64,000 nucleotides of DNA from Paracoccus alkanivorans (GTDB lineage Bacteria; Pseudomonadota; Alphaproteobacteria; Rhodobacterales; Rhodobacteraceae): positions 186,001 through 250,000 of the forward strand of contig NZ_QOKZ01000005.1 of the NCBI RefSeq assembly GCF_003697785.1, written 5' to 3'. Each line of letters starts with the position of its first letter. Position 1 is the first letter of the stretch. The translations under genes and the position numbers were made by a program. The notes under the pieces are model-generated. The model was not told where the DNA came from. It saw only the letters and a program-made list of their open reading frames with translations, and searched no databases. Below are positions 18,868 to 32,245 of this stretch, piece after piece.

Positions 18868-21449
18868 AGACGCAGATGAGCGATAAAGACGGTAAGAAGA
18901 CACTCGGTCTGGGCGGTGGTAGTGGCCGCTCGGGTCAGGTCAAACAGAGTTTCAGCCATGGCCGCACCAAAAGTGTGGTCGTGGAGACCAAGCGCAAGCG
19001 CGTCGTGGTGCCGAAACCCGGCGCGGCTCAGTCCGGTGCCGGTGACATGTCCAAATCCGCAGGCCTCGCGAAACGTGGCGGCGATCCGTCGAAGCGTCCG
19101 GCCGGGATCACCGAAGCCGAGATGGAGCGTCGGCTGAAGGCTCTTGCCGCCGCCAAGGCGCGCGAGGCCGAGGAAACGGCTGCCCGTGAGGCCGAGGAAA
19201 AGGCCCGCGAGGCAGAGCGCGAACGCCGCCGGGCCGAGGCCGAAGCCAAGGCACGCGAAGAACGCGAGCGCGAGGAAGCCCTGAAGGCGAAAGCCGAAGA
19301 AGAGGCCCGCAAAGCCCGCGAAGCCGAGGAAATGGCCAAGCGCAAGGACGAGCCGAAGAAGGAAGAGCGCGCCAAGCCCGCCGCCACTCCGCCCGCCCCC
19401 CCCGCTCCGCAGGATCAGGCCGCCATAGAAGCTGCCGCAGCACGTGCCGAGACCAAGGGTGTGACCGCAGCCGGTCCGCGCAAATCCGATCGCGACCGTC
19501 CTGATCGCGTCGCAGAGCGTGACAGCCGTGGCAAGAGCGTCCGCGATGACAACCGCCGCTCGGGCAAGCTGTCGCTGAAGCAGGCGCTTGACGGCGAAGG
19601 TGGCCGCCAGCGCAGCCTTGCCGCCATGAAGCGCAAGCAGGAACGTGCCCGCCAGAAGGCGATGGGCCAGCAGCAGCGCGCGGAAAAGCAGTCGCGTGAA
19701 GTGCAGTTGCCGGAAGCCATCGTCGTGCAGGAATTGGCCAATCGGATGGCCGAACGCGCCGCCGATGTGGTCAAGTCGCTGATGAAGATGGGCATGATGG
19801 TGTCGATGAATCAATCCATCGATGCCGACACCGCCGAACTGGTGATCGAGGAATTCGGCCACAAGGCCGTGCGCGTCAGCGATGCCGATGTCGAGCAGGT
19901 CATCGATACGATTCAGGACAAGCCCGAAGATCTCCATCCGCGCCCGCCGATCATCACCATCATGGGCCATGTCGATCACGGCAAGACCTCGCTTCTGGAC
20001 GCGATCCGCCACGCCAATGTCGTTTCGGGCGAAGCCGGCGGCATTACCCAGCATATCGGCGCCTATCAGGTGAAGGCCGAATCGGGCGCGGTGCTGACCT
20101 TCCTCGATACGCCGGGCCACGCCGCCTTCACCTCGATGCGGGCGCGTGGCGCACATGTCACCGATATCGTGGTGCTGGTGGTGGCCGCCGATGACGCGGT
20201 GATGCCGCAGACCATCGAGGCGATCAATCACGCCAAGGCGGCGAAAGTGCCGATGATCGTGGCGATCAACAAGGTCGACAAGCCGGAAGCAGATCCCGAC
20301 AAGGTGCGCACCTCGCTGCTGCATCAGGAGGTGATCGTCGAGAAACTGTCCGGCGATGTGCAGGATGTCGAAGTATCGGCCAAGACCGGTCAGGGGCTGG
20401 ACGAGTTGCTGGAGGCCATCGCGCTGCAGGCAGAGATCCTGGAACTCAAGGCCAACCCGGATCGGGCGGCACAGGGGGCGGTGATCGAGGCGCAACTCGA
20501 TGTGGGCCGCGGCCCGGTGGCCACGGTTCTGGTACAGAATGGCACATTGAGGCGCGGCGATATCTTTGTCGTCGGCGAACAATGGGGCAAGGTCCGCGCC
20601 TTGATCAACGACAAGGGCGACCGTATCGAAGAGGCTGGTCCCTCCGTTCCGGTCGAGGTGCTCGGCCTTAACGGCACACCCGAGGCCGGCGACGTGTTGA
20701 ACGTCGTGGAAACCGAAGCTCAAGCCCGCGAGATTGCCGATTACCGGACCCAGCAGGCCAAGGACAAACGCGCCGCCGCCGGGGCTGCGACCACGCTGGA
20801 GCAACTCATGGCGAAAGCCAAGGCCGACGAGAGTGTTGCCGAATTGCCGGTGGTGGTGAAGGCCGATGTGCAGGGATCGGCCGAGGCGATCGTTCAGGCG
20901 CTGGAAAAACTGGGCAATGACGAGGTGCGCGTGCGCGTCATCCATTATGGCGTCGGTGCGATCACCGAATCGGACATTACGCTGGCCGAAGCCTCGAAAA
21001 CTCCGGTCATCGGTTTCAATGTGCGTGCCAACGCGCCGGCCCGGAACTCGGCCAACCAGAAGGGTGTCGAAATTCGTTACTATTCGGTCATTTATGACCT
21101 GGTGGACGATATCAAGGCAGCCGCTTCGGGCCTGCTGTCGGCCGAGGTTCGCGAGAACTTTATCGGCTATGCCGAGATCAGGGAAGTCTTCAAGGTTACC
21201 GGTGTCGGCAAGGTCGCGGGCTGTCTGGTTACCGAAGGTATTGCCCGCCGTTCGGCAGGTGTGCGCCTGCTGCGTGACAACGTGGTGATCCACGAGGGCA
21301 CGCTGAAGACATTGAAGCGCTTCAAGGACGAGGTCAAGGAAGTGCAGTCAGGCCAGGAATGCGGTATGGCCTTCGAGAATTACGACGATATCCGGCAGGG
21401 CGATGTCATCGAAATCTTCGAGCGCGAGGAAGTCGAGCGCAGCCTGTAA
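18864..21449 (+). CDS. infB: Translation initiation factor IF-2
   Basis: 861 residues. The N-terminal third has basic and Ala/Glu/Arg-rich heptad sequence (about 90-260) that is probably a long coiled coil. The GTPase domain (about 360-530) has G1 [10 protein letters not shown]3 DTPGHAAF and G4 NKVDKPEA, followed by the EF-Tu-like and fMet-tRNA-binding C domains. It places initiator tRNA on the 30S subunit. The start could be ATG 18864, overlapping the ylxR stop, or ATG 18876. A terminator follows at 21491. Confidence 0.97.
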   Translation: MKTQMSDKDGKKTLGLGGGSGRSGQVKQSFSHGRTKSVVVETKRKRVVVPKPGAAQSGAGDMSKSAGLAKRGGDPSKRPAGITEAEMERRLKALAAAKAREAEETAAREAEEKAREAERERRRAEAEAKAREEREREEALKAKAEEEARKAREAEEMAKRKDEPKKEERAKPAATPPAPPAPQDQAAIEAAAARAETKGVTAAGPRKSDRDRPDRVAERDSRGKSVRDDNRRSGKLSLKQALDGEGGRQRSLAAMKRKQERARQKAMGQQQRAEKQSREVQLPEAIVVQELANRMAERAADVVKSLMKMGMMVSMNQSIDADTAELVIEEFGHKAVRVSDADVEQVIDTIQDKPEDLHPRPPIITIMGHVDHGKTSLLDAIRHANVVSGEAGGITQHIGAYQVKAESGAVLTFLDTPGHAAFTSMRARGAHVTDIVVLVVAADDAVMPQTIEAINHAKAAKVPMIVAINKVDKPEADPDKVRTSLLHQEVIVEKLSGDVQDVEVSAKTGQGLDELLEAIALQAEILELKANPDRAAQGAVIEAQLDVGRGPVATVLVQNGTLRRGDIFVVGEQWGKVRALINDKGDRIEEAGPSVPVEVLGLNGTPEAGDVLNVVETEAQAREIADYRTQQAKDKRAAAGAATTLEQLMAKAKADESVAELPVVVKADVQGSAEAIVQALEKLGNDEVRVRVIHYGVGAITESDITLAEASKTPVIGFNVRANAPARNSANQKGVEIRYYSVIYDLVDDIKAAASGLLSAEVRENFIGYAEIREVFKVTGVGKVAGCLVTEGIARRSAGVRLLRDNVVIHEGTLKTLKRFKDEVKEVQSGQECGMAFENYDDIRQGDVIEIFEREEVERSL

Positions 21450-21490
21450 GCACCTGTCTCCAGTTCGCCACTGATGTCAGGCGGAAATTC

Positions 21491-21518
21491 AAAAGGGGCG
21501 CTTTGAAGCGCCCCTTTT
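21491..21518. terminator. Bidirectional intrinsic terminator after infB
   Basis: AAAAGGGGCGC and its complement GCGCCCCTTTT form a long near-perfect hairpin with A and T flanks. It ends the rimP-infB operon and, on the other strand, the small gene at 21546. Confidence 0.85.
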
Positions 21519-21545
21519 ATATATTCTTGGCACAAAAATAGCGAG

Positions 21546-21674
21546 TTACTTGGATACTGGCTTGCCTTCATAGGTTTGCTTGCCGACGCGAACGACGACA
21601 TTTCCATTCGGCACCATCCGTTCAAAGAGACCTTGAACCGAAATGTAGCTGCCGATCTGAATCGTGCGAATCAT
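21546..21674 (-). CDS. Small 42-residue protein of unknown function
   Basis: A short gene that begins at ATG 21674 with an excellent AGGAGGAG ribosome binding site 7-8 bases upstream and ends with TAA at 21546, 27 bases from the shared terminator. The product begins MIRTIQIGSYISVQG and ends GKQTYEGKPVSK. It alternates hydrophobic and polar residues (VVVRVGKQTY), which suggests a small beta-strand fold of OB or SH3 size. There is no signal peptide or membrane segment. I do not recognise a family with confidence. The strong initiation site, the terminator and the codon usage argue that it is expressed. Confidence 0.7.
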   Translation of the reverse strand: MIRTIQIGSYISVQGLFERMVPNGNVVVRVGKQTYEGKPVSK

Positions 21675-21783
21675 GACACTACTCCTCCTGCCATAGGCTG
21701 ATAATCGCCAACGGCAGGAAAAATTGGAAGCAGATTTACGCTATTGTCACAATTTCAAGTTGTGGCCCGGCCCGCGGGATGCA

Positions 21784-22182
21784 TCAAAGCCACATCTGTA
21801 GCATCGGCAGCAGGGGAATATCGGCGGGCGGCATTGGATAGTCGCGCAATTCCCGCCCGTGAACCCATTTCAGCTTCTGCCCCTCCTGAGGATGCACCAC
21901 ACCGCTCCATTTGCGGCAGGCGTAAAGCGGCATCAGCAGATGGAAATCGTCATAGCTGTGGCTGGCGAAGCTCAGCGGGGCGAGGCAGGAACTCCATGTG
22001 TCGATACCAAGTTCTTCCTGCAGTTCGCGGATGAGCGCGGCTTCCGGGGTTTCTCCCGGTTCGACCTTGCCGCCCGGAAATTCCCACAACCCGGCCATCG
22101 ATTTACCCTCGGGGCGCTGTGCGAGCAGCACGCGCCCGTCGGGATCTATCAAGGCAACAGCGGCGACAAGAACCGTCTTCAC
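21784..22182 (-). CDS. mutT: 8-oxo-dGTP diphosphatase MutT-like (NUDIX)
   Basis: 132 residues. VLLAQRPEGKSMAGLWEFPGGKVEPGETPEAALIRELQEELGI is the MutT-specific form of the Nudix region, so sanitation of 8-oxo-dGTP is likely. The start is GTG 22182, which overlaps the argJ stop by four bases (GTGA), rather than the upstream ATG at 22236 inside argJ. It is the last gene of the PPIase-argJ-mutT run. Confidence 0.9.
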   Translation of the reverse strand: MKTVLVAAVALIDPDGRVLLAQRPEGKSMAGLWEFPGGKVEPGETPEAALIRELQEELGIDTWSSCLAPLSFASHSYDDFHLLMPLYACRKWSGVVHPQEGQKLKWVHGRELRDYPMPPADIPLLPMLQMWL

Positions 22183-23432
22183 GAGCGGTAATCGGCGTTG
22201 ATGTCGATATAGCCATGGGTCAGGTCGCAGGTCCACATGGTCTGCGCCCCCTCCCCCAAACCAAGATCGACGGAGATCAGCAATTCCTGATTCTTCATAT
22301 AGGCGCTGGCCCTGCCCTCATCATAACCCTCGGCCCGCCAGCCGTTCTCCGCCAGAATCATGTCGCCGAAACATATGGTCAGCCTGTCGCGATCGGCGCT
22401 GGCGCCCGATTTGCCCACCGCCATGACTATACGGCCCCAATTCGCGTCCTCACCGGCGATAGCAGTCTTGACCAGCGGCGAATCGGCGATGGCCCTGGCG
22501 ACTTTCCTGGCATCGGCATCCGAGGCCGCGCCCGTCACCCGGATCTCGACGAATTTCGTCGCGCCCTCGCCATCGCGGACCACCAGATGCGCAAGCTCGC
22601 GCATGACCCTGTGCAGAGCCTCCGCAAAAGCCTGCCCCACAGGACTTTCAAGCGACGTGATCCCGGCCGCCGCGCTGCGGCCCGTGGCCGCCAGGATCAG
22701 CGCGTCCGAAGTGGAGGTGTCGCTATCCACGGTAATGGCGTTGAAACTCGATCCAAGGCCGCCATCCAGTGCCTGTTGCAGCAGCCCTGCCGGAATCCTG
22801 GCATCGGTAAAGATATAGACCAGCATCGTCGCCATATCGGGCGCGATCATGCCCGATCCCTTGGCAATGCCCGCGATACGGATTTCTCCGCCCTCCCCGG
22901 CGACAGTCGCCGAGGCCCCCTTGGGAAAAGTGTCCGTGGTCATGATGGCGCGGGCAGCATCCGCCGCGCCTGCCCGGTCCAGCCTCCGGGCCAGATCACC
23001 GATGACCTTCACGATCCGCTCATGCGGCAGCGGCTCGCCGATCACGCCGGTCGAGGAAGAGAACACATGTGCAGCAGGGATGCCAAGTTCCGACGCCACG
23101 GCCCCGGTCACCGCATTCACCGATTCCTGTCCGCGCGCGCCCGTGAAGGCATTGGCATTGCCGGAATTCACGATGATCGCGGCCCCTTGATCGGCAGAAC
23201 CGCCCATGGCCAGTTTGGCCTGATTATCCAGCACGCAGGCAGCGCGGGTCGACGACTTCGTGAAGGCACCGGCGATCTGTGCCCCTTCGGCTATGCGGAT
23301 CAGGGTCACATCGGTGCGGCCCTGGTATTTCACTCCCGCCGCCGCACTGGCGAATTCAACGCCATCGATCACCGGCAGATCCGGAAATGCCGCCGGCGCC
23401 AATGGCGATACGGGATGCCCCGCCTTGGCCAT
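22179..23432 (-). CDS. argJ: Bifunctional glutamate N-acetyltransferase / ornithine acetyltransferase
   Basis: 417 residues. The autocleavage site is visible as KGSGMIAPDMATMLVY, with Thr as the new N-terminal nucleophile of the beta chain. Also seen are VNSGNANAFTG, SSTGVIGE and the C-terminal GYIDINADYRS. It recycles acetyl groups between ornithine and glutamate in arginine synthesis. The start at 23432 (MAKAGHPVSPL) lies three bases after the PPIase stop; the open frame to 23636 runs back into that gene and is rejected. Confidence 0.96.
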   Translation of the reverse strand: MAKAGHPVSPLAPAAFPDLPVIDGVEFASAAAGVKYQGRTDVTLIRIAEGAQIAGAFTKSSTRAACVLDNQAKLAMGGSADQGAAIIVNSGNANAFTGARGQESVNAVTGAVASELGIPAAHVFSSSTGVIGEPLPHERIVKVIGDLARRLDRAGAADAARAIMTTDTFPKGASATVAGEGGEIRIAGIAKGSGMIAPDMATMLVYIFTDARIPAGLLQQALDGGLGSSFNAITVDSDTSTSDALILAATGRSAAAGITSLESPVGQAFAEALHRVMRELAHLVVRDGEGATKFVEIRVTGAASDADARKVARAIADSPLVKTAIAGEDANWGRIVMAVGKSGASADRDRLTICFGDMILAENGWRAEGYDEGRASAYMKNQELLISVDLGLGEGAQTMWTCDLTHGYIDINADYRS

Positions 23433-23434
23433 GA

Positions 23435-24280
23435 TTACTCGGCCTCCAGCAAATCGGTATTGTTGATCAGCGCGGGATCGATGCCTTCGGCCTTCTCGAC
23501 CTTGGCCTCGCTTGACACGCGCTCGATCTCGGCCTCGATCTTGTCGCGGCGGATCTTCTGCACGAGTTGCTCGCGGATCTCTTCCAGCTTCGGAGCCTCT
23601 TTCACCCGGGTATCGTTCAGCTTGATGATATGCCAACCGAAATCGGTCTGCACAGGATCGGAAACCTGCCCCGGCTCCATCGCCTTCACGGCCTCGGCAA
23701 AGGGCGGAACCATCTGGTCGGCGGCGAACCAGCCCAGATCACCCTTGTTCGGCCCGCTCGGTCCGGTCGAGTTTTCCTCGGCCAGCGTGCCGAAATCGGC
23801 GCCGCCATCCAGTTCCTTCTTCAACTCTTTCGCCTTGTCCTCTGTTTTCACGAGGATATGCGCCGCCGAATATTCGGTCGTCGCCTCGGCATTGGCGAAA
23901 AGCTCGTCATAGGCGGCCTTGATCTCTTCATCCGTGGGATCGCCCCCGGAAAGTTCGGTCACCGCCGCTGCGGCCAGCGTATTGCGGCGCTGCAGTTCCA
24001 GTTGCGCACGGACACCGGCGTTTTCCTTGCCGTTCGCCGCCACGGCGGTCTGGCGGACCAATTGGTCGAGCATCAGGTCCCACAGGGCCTGATCGGGCAG
24101 TTCCGCCATCTGCGGATCCTGCATCGACTGCTTCATCACGATCATCTGCCCCAAAGTGATCTCCTGGCCGTTGACGGTTGCGACAACCGTGTCGGCATTG
24201 CTTTCCTCGGCCTGCAGGGTGGCAGGCAGCATCATCGGCGCCGCGATCACGAAGGCCGCGAGAATGGAGGATTTCAGCAT
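23435..24280 (-). CDS. Periplasmic parvulin-type peptidyl-prolyl isomerase
   Basis: 281 residues. It starts with a Sec signal peptide (MLKSSILAAFVIAAPMMLP..LQA), fixing the start at 24280 with AAAGGA upstream. An N-terminal helical chaperone region is followed by a PpiC/rotamase domain (SAAHILVKTEDKAKELKKEL...GGADFGTLAEENSTGPSGPNKGDLGWF...VQTDFGWHIIKL). It should assist folding of exported proteins, which fits its position divergent from secA. PPIase-argJ-mutT are co-directional and closely packed. Confidence 0.92.
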   Translation of the reverse strand: MLKSSILAAFVIAAPMMLPATLQAEESNADTVVATVNGQEITLGQMIVMKQSMQDPQMAELPDQALWDLMLDQLVRQTAVAANGKENAGVRAQLELQRRNTLAAAAVTELSGGDPTDEEIKAAYDELFANAEATTEYSAAHILVKTEDKAKELKKELDGGADFGTLAEENSTGPSGPNKGDLGWFAADQMVPPFAEAVKAMEPGQVSDPVQTDFGWHIIKLNDTRVKEAPKLEEIREQLVQKIRRDKIEAEIERVSSEAKVEKAEGIDPALINNTDLLEAE

Positions 24281-24332
24281 GGAGATTCCTTTATGGGTCA
24301 GGGCCGAATCCCCCTGCGGGGAAGAGCCAGCG

Positions 24333-24360
24333 TTGACAGTCAGGCAAGCCGGGCATACAT
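24333..24360 (+). promoter_or_regulatory. Weak candidate promoter for secA
   Basis: A perfect TTGACA at 24333-24338 lies in the divergent PPIase/secA region, but the -10 at the right distance (ATACAT, 24355-24360, 16-base spacer) is poor. It is reported because the -35 is exact and the strand is right. Confidence 0.25.
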
Positions 24361-24485
24361 CCCACGCAACCGTGGAAGGCGCCGCCGCCGCGTTTCGTTC
24401 AGGCCCCTGATACGGCAATGCGGCAGGTACGGGCAAGTGGCCCATTCGTAACAGCCTTTCCCAACAACGTGACTGTGAAGGTAAC

Positions 24486-27203
<2,718 letters not shown>

Positions 27204-27381
27204 CCTGCACCGGGGCGCCCCGGCAGGAGTTCGCCACCCGCTATACAGGAAGTATCAATCATTTGCCGCCAAAACTCATATGGCATGGGTTTTGACGGCG
27301 TTTGGTGCCGCTTGGGATTGCGGTAAGCCCGTGCTGCTGTATTGATACACCGGAAATGTGTAGTCAGGTTGTGAGTGCGAC

Positions 27382-29139
27382 ATGCGGATGAACGGGCGAT
27401 CCGGCCCCCATGACGGCAGAGGCGAACTTCGCCGCAACGGCTCGGCGGGATTGCCCCTTGTCGTCGCGGTGGCACTGTTCTCGGCTGCCGTCAACCTGCT
27501 GATGCTCACCGGCCCGCTCTTCATGCTGCAGGTCTATGACCGGGTGCTTGCGTCACGCTCGGTCGAGACATTGACGGCACTGTTCGTCCTCGTCGTCTTC
27601 CTGTTCCTGTTGATGGGCATCATCGACCTGGCCCGCAACCGGGTGTCGCAGCGGATCGCCGCCCGGTTCCAGAACCGCATGGAGCCCCGAGTCTTTGATG
27701 CGGCATTACGCGAAGGGGCGATGGCGGGTAACGATCCTGCTGCAACTGCCAGCGGCATGCGCGATCTGGATGCGGTGCAACGTTTCATGGGCTCGCCCGT
27801 GATGCTGTCGATCTTCGATCTGCCCTGGGCGCCGGTTTTCCTCGCGGCGGTCTATATCTTCCATCCTCTGCTGGGGGTCGTCGCCACGGCCGGCGGGGTG
27901 ATCCTGGTGATGTCGACCATCGCCAACCGGATTTTCTCCAAGGCGCCGTTGCGGGATTCGCTGATCGCATCCAACCAGGCGCAGCGGATGTCCGATCTCT
28001 ACCACAACGAGGGTGAGGTGATCGGCGCGCTCGGCATGCGCGGCGCGACCTTTGCCCGCTGGCGGAAATTGCGTGCCGAGGCGCAGGAGCAATCGGTGCG
28101 CGGTGCCGATCTATCTGCCGGTTTCACCGTGTTTTCGCGCAGTTTCCGGCTGTTCCTGCAAAGCGCGATGCTGGCGGCGGGCGCGTGGCTGGTCCTGCGC
28201 GAGGAACTGACGCCCGGCGCGATGATCGCCGCTTCGATCATGATGGGCCGCGCCCTCGCCCCGGTGGAGCAACTGGTCGGTGGCTGGGCACTGGTGCAGG
28301 CCGCGCAGGACGGGCGCGAACGCCTCGCCCGGCTGCTGAGCAAACATCCCCCCGAGGCGCCGCAGACCCCGCTGCCCCGGCCAACCGCGCGGATCGAGGC
28401 GCGGCAGGTCAGTGTCGTGGCTCCCGGACAGGACAGGCCGGCACTGCGCGGTGTCAGCTTTGCGCTCGAGCCCGGGCAGGCACTTGGCGTGATCGGGCCC
28501 TCCGGGGCGGGAAAATCGACCCTTGCGCGTGCCCTGATCGGGGCATGGCCGATCGCGGCGGGATCGATCCGCTTGGGAGGGGCGCCGCTGGATCAATACC
28601 GGCCGGATGTGCTGGGCAACCTGATCGGTTACCTGCCCCAGCAGGTGACATTGTTCGACGGCACCATCGCCGAGAATATCGCCCGCCTTGCACCCGACCC
28701 TGATCCCGGGCGCGTGGTCCGGGCGGCGCAGGCGGCGGCAGCGCATCAGATGATCCTCGATCTGCCGGAGGGTTACGATACAAGGATCAGCCAGACCGGC
28801 GGGCGGCTGTCGGGCGGTCAGGTCCAGCGCATCGGTCTTGCCCGGGCGCTGTATCCCGATCCGGTCCTGCTGGTTCTGGACGAACCGAATTCCAACCTCG
28901 ACAACCAGGGTTCCGAGGCGCTGAACCAGGCGATCCGGCGCGTCAAGGCACAGGGCGGGGCCGTGATCATCATGGCCCATCGCCCGGCGGCCATCACCGA
29001 ATGCGAGCTTTTGATGGTGCTGGAGCAGGGAACCCGCCGCGCCCTTGGCCCACGCGACGCGGTGCTGAAGGAAATGGTGCAGAATTCGGCGCAGATTCTC
29101 AGCGCCCGGAAGGCCGGTGACCGGGGGGGCGTGACATGA
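27382..29139 (+). CDS. Type I secretion ABC transporter (PrtD/HlyB class without C39 domain)
   Basis: 585 residues. A membrane domain (about 25-310) begins with [41 protein letters not shown], a hallmark of PrtD-type exporters. The ATPase domain has [22 protein letters not shown] and [10 protein letters not shown]. There is no N-terminal peptidase-like domain. It should form an inner-membrane complex with the HlyD-family protein encoded next (ATGA overlap) and a TolC-like channel encoded elsewhere. No RTX substrate gene is nearby. ATG 27388 is an alternative start. Confidence 0.9.
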   Translation: MRMNGRSGPHDGRGELRRNGSAGLPLVVAVALFSAAVNLLMLTGPLFMLQVYDRVLASRSVETLTALFVLVVFLFLLMGIIDLARNRVSQRIAARFQNRMEPRVFDAALREGAMAGNDPAATASGMRDLDAVQRFMGSPVMLSIFDLPWAPVFLAAVYIFHPLLGVVATAGGVILVMSTIANRIFSKAPLRDSLIASNQAQRMSDLYHNEGEVIGALGMRGATFARWRKLRAEAQEQSVRGADLSAGFTVFSRSFRLFLQSAMLAAGAWLVLREELTPGAMIAASIMMGRALAPVEQLVGGWALVQAAQDGRERLARLLSKHPPEAPQTPLPRPTARIEARQVSVVAPGQDRPALRGVSFALEPGQALGVIGPSGAGKSTLARALIGAWPIAAGSIRLGGAPLDQYRPDVLGNLIGYLPQQVTLFDGTIAENIARLAPDPDPGRVVRAAQAAAAHQMILDLPEGYDTRISQTGGRLSGGQVQRIGLARALYPDPVLLVLDEPNSNLDNQGSEALNQAIRRVKAQGGAVIIMAHRPAAITECELLMVLEQGTRRALGPRDAVLKEMVQNSAQILSARKAGDRGGVT

Positions 29140-30659
29140 GCGATGACGGCAAGCCTTCCGGTCGAATCGCCGGAAGCCCGGTTTCTGCGGACAGGAGCGG
29201 CTCTGCGGACCCGACCGGCCCGGGCGAAAAAAACCTGCCCTGGCCGACCACCCCGCAGATTGCGAACCCGTCACCCCGGGCCAGAAGGGCAGAGCCCCCC
29301 CAGCCATCGGTCGAGTCATCCCCCTCCTCGCCTCTGCCACCGCCCGCACCGCCTGCCGCACCCGGACCGGAACGCTGGTCCATGCGTGGACCGCTACTGC
29401 TTGGCACTGCCGCCATCATCCTGCTGATTGGCGGCTTCGGCATCTGGGCCACCCAAAGCCGTATCGCAGGTGCCGTGGTCGCCTCGGGTCAGGTAGAGGT
29501 GCAACAGCAGCGCCAGGTCGTTCAGCATCCCGATGGTGGCGTGGTCGAGGAAATCCTGGTCGACGAGGGCGAAACAGTATCGGCCGGCCAGGCTCTGCTG
29601 CGGCTGGACGGCACCCTGCTGAAGACCGAGCTTGCCATCGTCGAGGGCCAGTATTTCGAAATCCTCGCCCGCCGTGGCCGGCTGGAGGCCGAGCGTGCCA
29701 ATGCCGACACCCCCAGCTTTCCGGCAGAGCTGCTTGATGCGGCCACCAACGACCCCGAGCTGGCCGCCCTGATCGAGGGCCAGAAAAGCCTGTTCATGGC
29801 CCGCCGCGACACGCTGACCCAATCGCTGCAGCAATTGGCGAAACAATCCGAGCAGGTGCAGGAACAGATCACCGGGATCGATGCCCAGCTTGCCGCCATG
29901 TCCGAGCAGCGCGAGTTGATCGGGCAGGAACTCGAAGACCAGCAATCACTTCTGGATCGCGGCCTGGCCCAGGCATCCCGCGTACTGGCCCTGCGGCGCG
30001 AAGCGGCCCGCATCGACGGGCAGATCGGCGAATTGCAGGCCGGCCGCGCATCGGCCGAAACCCAGCAGAGCGAACTGGATGTGCAACGCCTGCGGATGGC
30101 CGCCGAACGCCGCGAAGAGGCAGAGACCCAGCTGCGCGATCAGGGCTATCGCGAACTGGAACTGGTGGAGCGCCGCCGCAGCCTGATCGAGCAGATCAGC
30201 CGGCTGGAATTGCGCGCGCCCGCGGGCGGCATCGTTTATGACCTGAAGGTCACAACGCCCCGCTCGGTCATCCGCGCAGCCGATCCGCTGATGTATATCG
30301 TGCCGCAGGACCGGCCGCTGGTGATCGGTGCGCGCGTCGCCACCATCAATGTCGACGAGGTGCAGCCGGGCCAGCCCGTAGTCCTGCGCTTTGCCGCCTT
30401 CTCGTCACGGACCACGCCCGAGATTGACGGCAAGCTGCTACGCGTCTCGGCCGATGCGCTGATCGACGAGGCAACCCGTGCGCCCTATTACCGCGCCGAG
30501 GTCACCATCCCGCCCGAAGAACTGGAGAAGCTGGGCGATCTGGCCCTGATCCCGGGCATGCCGGTCGAGGTCTATATCCAGACCGGCGAGCGTAGCCCGA
30601 TGGCCTATCTGCTGAAGCCGCTGACGGATTACTTCAACCGCGCCTTCCGCGAAAGCTAG
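29136..30659 (+). CDS. Type I secretion periplasmic adaptor (HlyD/PrtE family)
   Basis: 507 residues. An unusually long cytoplasmic N-terminal extension of about 85 residues is rich in Pro and Ser, followed by one membrane segment ([20 protein letters not shown]), a lipoyl/barrel-sandwich part ([33 protein letters not shown]), a long coiled coil (about 190-370) and a C-terminal beta-barrel ([23 protein letters not shown]). Family adaptors normally have 20-50 residues before the membrane segment. Overlaps the ABC gene by ATGA. Confidence 0.9.
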   Translation: MSDDGKPSGRIAGSPVSADRSGSADPTGPGEKNLPWPTTPQIANPSPRARRAEPPQPSVESSPSSPLPPPAPPAAPGPERWSMRGPLLLGTAAIILLIGGFGIWATQSRIAGAVVASGQVEVQQQRQVVQHPDGGVVEEILVDEGETVSAGQALLRLDGTLLKTELAIVEGQYFEILARRGRLEAERANADTPSFPAELLDAATNDPELAALIEGQKSLFMARRDTLTQSLQQLAKQSEQVQEQITGIDAQLAAMSEQRELIGQELEDQQSLLDRGLAQASRVLALRREAARIDGQIGELQAGRASAETQQSELDVQRLRMAAERREEAETQLRDQGYRELELVERRRSLIEQISRLELRAPAGGIVYDLKVTTPRSVIRAADPLMYIVPQDRPLVIGARVATINVDEVQPGQPVVLRFAAFSSRTTPEIDGKLLRVSADALIDEATRAPYYRAEVTIPPEELEKLGDLALIPGMPVEVYIQTGERSPMAYLLKPLTDYFNRAFRES

Positions 30660-30749
30660 AACCCCAAGGCGGGTGGCGTCGCAGGAACGGCTTGTCTTTC
30701 CGCCCTGGCTGCCTCACCTTCCGACCGTTACTCGTGGAGAAGATTACCA

Positions 30750-32063
30750 ATGCTCAGAGCCCTGTCCCGGCCAGCCACCCGCCTGATGGAACGCTGGTTG
30801 CCCGACCCGTTCATCTTCGTCATTGTCCTGACATTGCTGGCTGCCGTGGCGGCCATCGTCACGCAGGGAACATCCCCGGTCGCGCTGGTCGAGATGTGGG
30901 GCAATGGCTTCTGGGCATTGCTGCAATTCGCCATGCAGATGCTGCTGGTCCTGGTGACCGGCTTTATCCTGGCCAGTTCGCCCCCGGTCAAGCGATTGCT
31001 TGCGGCAATTGCCGGGCTGGCGACATCGCGCGGCTCGGCGATCATTCTGGTTTCGCTCGTGTCTCTCGCGGCAAGCTGGCTGAACTGGGGCTTCGGCCTT
31101 GTCGTCGGCGCGATCTTCGCCAAGGAGCTGGCACGCCAGATCCGGGTGGACTACAGGCTGCTCGTGGCCGCGGCCTATTCCGGTTTCGTCATCTGGCATG
31201 GCGGGGTGTCGGGCTCGATTCCGCTGACCATCGCCACAGAAGGGCATTTCACCGCCGAGCAGATCGGGGTAATCCCGACATCCGAGACGATCTTCTCGGC
31301 CTGGAACCTGGTGATCGTTCTGGCGCTGGTCATTGCCGTGCCGCTCGTCAACCGGCTGATGATGCCGCTGGAACATGAACAGGTGCTGGTCGATCCGGCC
31401 AAACTGGATGGCACCGCCTCATCCCGCCGCCTGCCTGTCGATGCGACCCCGGCCGAACGGCTGGAGAACAGCATGATCCTGATGTGGCTGATCGGGGTGC
31501 CCGGCCTGGTCTGGCTGGCCTTCTATTTCGCCGGCGGCGGAGGCATCAATCTCAACGTGGTGAATTTCCTGTTCCTGTTCCTGGGTATCCTCTGCCACGG
31601 CACGGCCCGCAGCCTGCTGGGCGCGCTGGAAGAGGGCGTGCGCGGCGGCGCCGGGATCGTGATCCAGTTTCCCTTCTATGCCGGCATCATGGCGATCATG
31701 ACCGATAGCGGACTGGCTGCCAGCCTGTCGGAATGGTTCGTGTCGATCTCGACGGCACAAACACTGCCGTTCTGGAGCTTCATCAGCGCCGGGATCGTCA
31801 ATATCTTCGTGCCATCCGGAGGCGGGCAATGGGCGGTGCAGGCACCGGTCATGCTGCCCGCCGCAGAAGCGTTGGGGGCGGATATCCGGCGCGTGGCAAT
31901 GGGGGTCGCATGGGGCGACGCGTGGACCAACCTGCTGCAACCTTTCTGGGCCCTGCCGATGCTGGGCATCGCCGGCCTGAAAGCGCGCGACATCATGGGG
32001 TTCTGCGTCGTGCAGCTGCTGATCACAGGGATCATCATCGGGGTGCTGCTCTACCTGCTGTGA
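30750..32063 (+). CDS. Short-chain fatty acid transporter (AtoE family)
   Basis: 437 residues of polytopic membrane protein. Conserved AtoE features are PDPFIFVIVLTLLAA, MQMLLVLVTGFILASSP, SWLNWGFGLVVGAIFAKELAR, WHGGVSGSIPLTIA and FVPSGGGQWAVQAPVMLPAAEALG. Family members are thought to take up short-chain fatty acids such as acetoacetate or butyrate. GGAG precedes the start. No thiolase or CoA-transferase genes are adjacent. It is convergent with the dinB remnant. Confidence 0.9.
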   Translation: MLRALSRPATRLMERWLPDPFIFVIVLTLLAAVAAIVTQGTSPVALVEMWGNGFWALLQFAMQMLLVLVTGFILASSPPVKRLLAAIAGLATSRGSAIILVSLVSLAASWLNWGFGLVVGAIFAKELARQIRVDYRLLVAAAYSGFVIWHGGVSGSIPLTIATEGHFTAEQIGVIPTSETIFSAWNLVIVLALVIAVPLVNRLMMPLEHEQVLVDPAKLDGTASSRRLPVDATPAERLENSMILMWLIGVPGLVWLAFYFAGGGGINLNVVNFLFLFLGILCHGTARSLLGALEEGVRGGAGIVIQFPFYAGIMAIMTDSGLAASLSEWFVSISTAQTLPFWSFISAGIVNIFVPSGGGQWAVQAPVMLPAAEALGADIRRVAMGVAWGDAWTNLLQPFWALPMLGIAGLKARDIMGFCVVQLLITGIIIGVLLYLL

Positions 32064-32169
32064 CCGTGCGGGAACTACCTAACCTACCGGAAAATGCGTC
32101 CCGCGATGGCTAAGGGGCCTTGCCCCCGTCACCGGCAGGTTTTCGAACCAGTGGCACCTCAACCGGCAA

Positions 32170-32198
32170 CCCCCACAGGATATTTGCTAGAAGAAGAG
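32170..32198 (-). repeat. Dispersed gene-end element, copy 1
   Basis: On the minus strand: CTCTTCTTCTAGCAAATATC followed by CTGTGGGGG. Similar strings occur at 46021 and 52419 (plus strand). Elements of this kind recur beyond gene ends in Rhodobacteraceae; this copy lies directly downstream of the dinB remnant stop. Confidence 0.4.
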
Positions 32199-32245
32199 AG
32201 GGCGGTGGGCGACGACCGACCGGTTGCCGATCGGCCGCCCCGGTC

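Noticed and set aside
18747..21293. Minus-strand 848-residue open frame opposite infB
   Set aside because: Antisense shadow: long stop-free runs are common opposite GC-rich genes, and its residues mirror the infB repeats.
27207..27226. GC palindrome after secA as terminator
   Set aside because: CCTGC..CCGGGGCGCCCCGG..CAGG pairs perfectly but has almost no loop and no T tract, so I did not list it.
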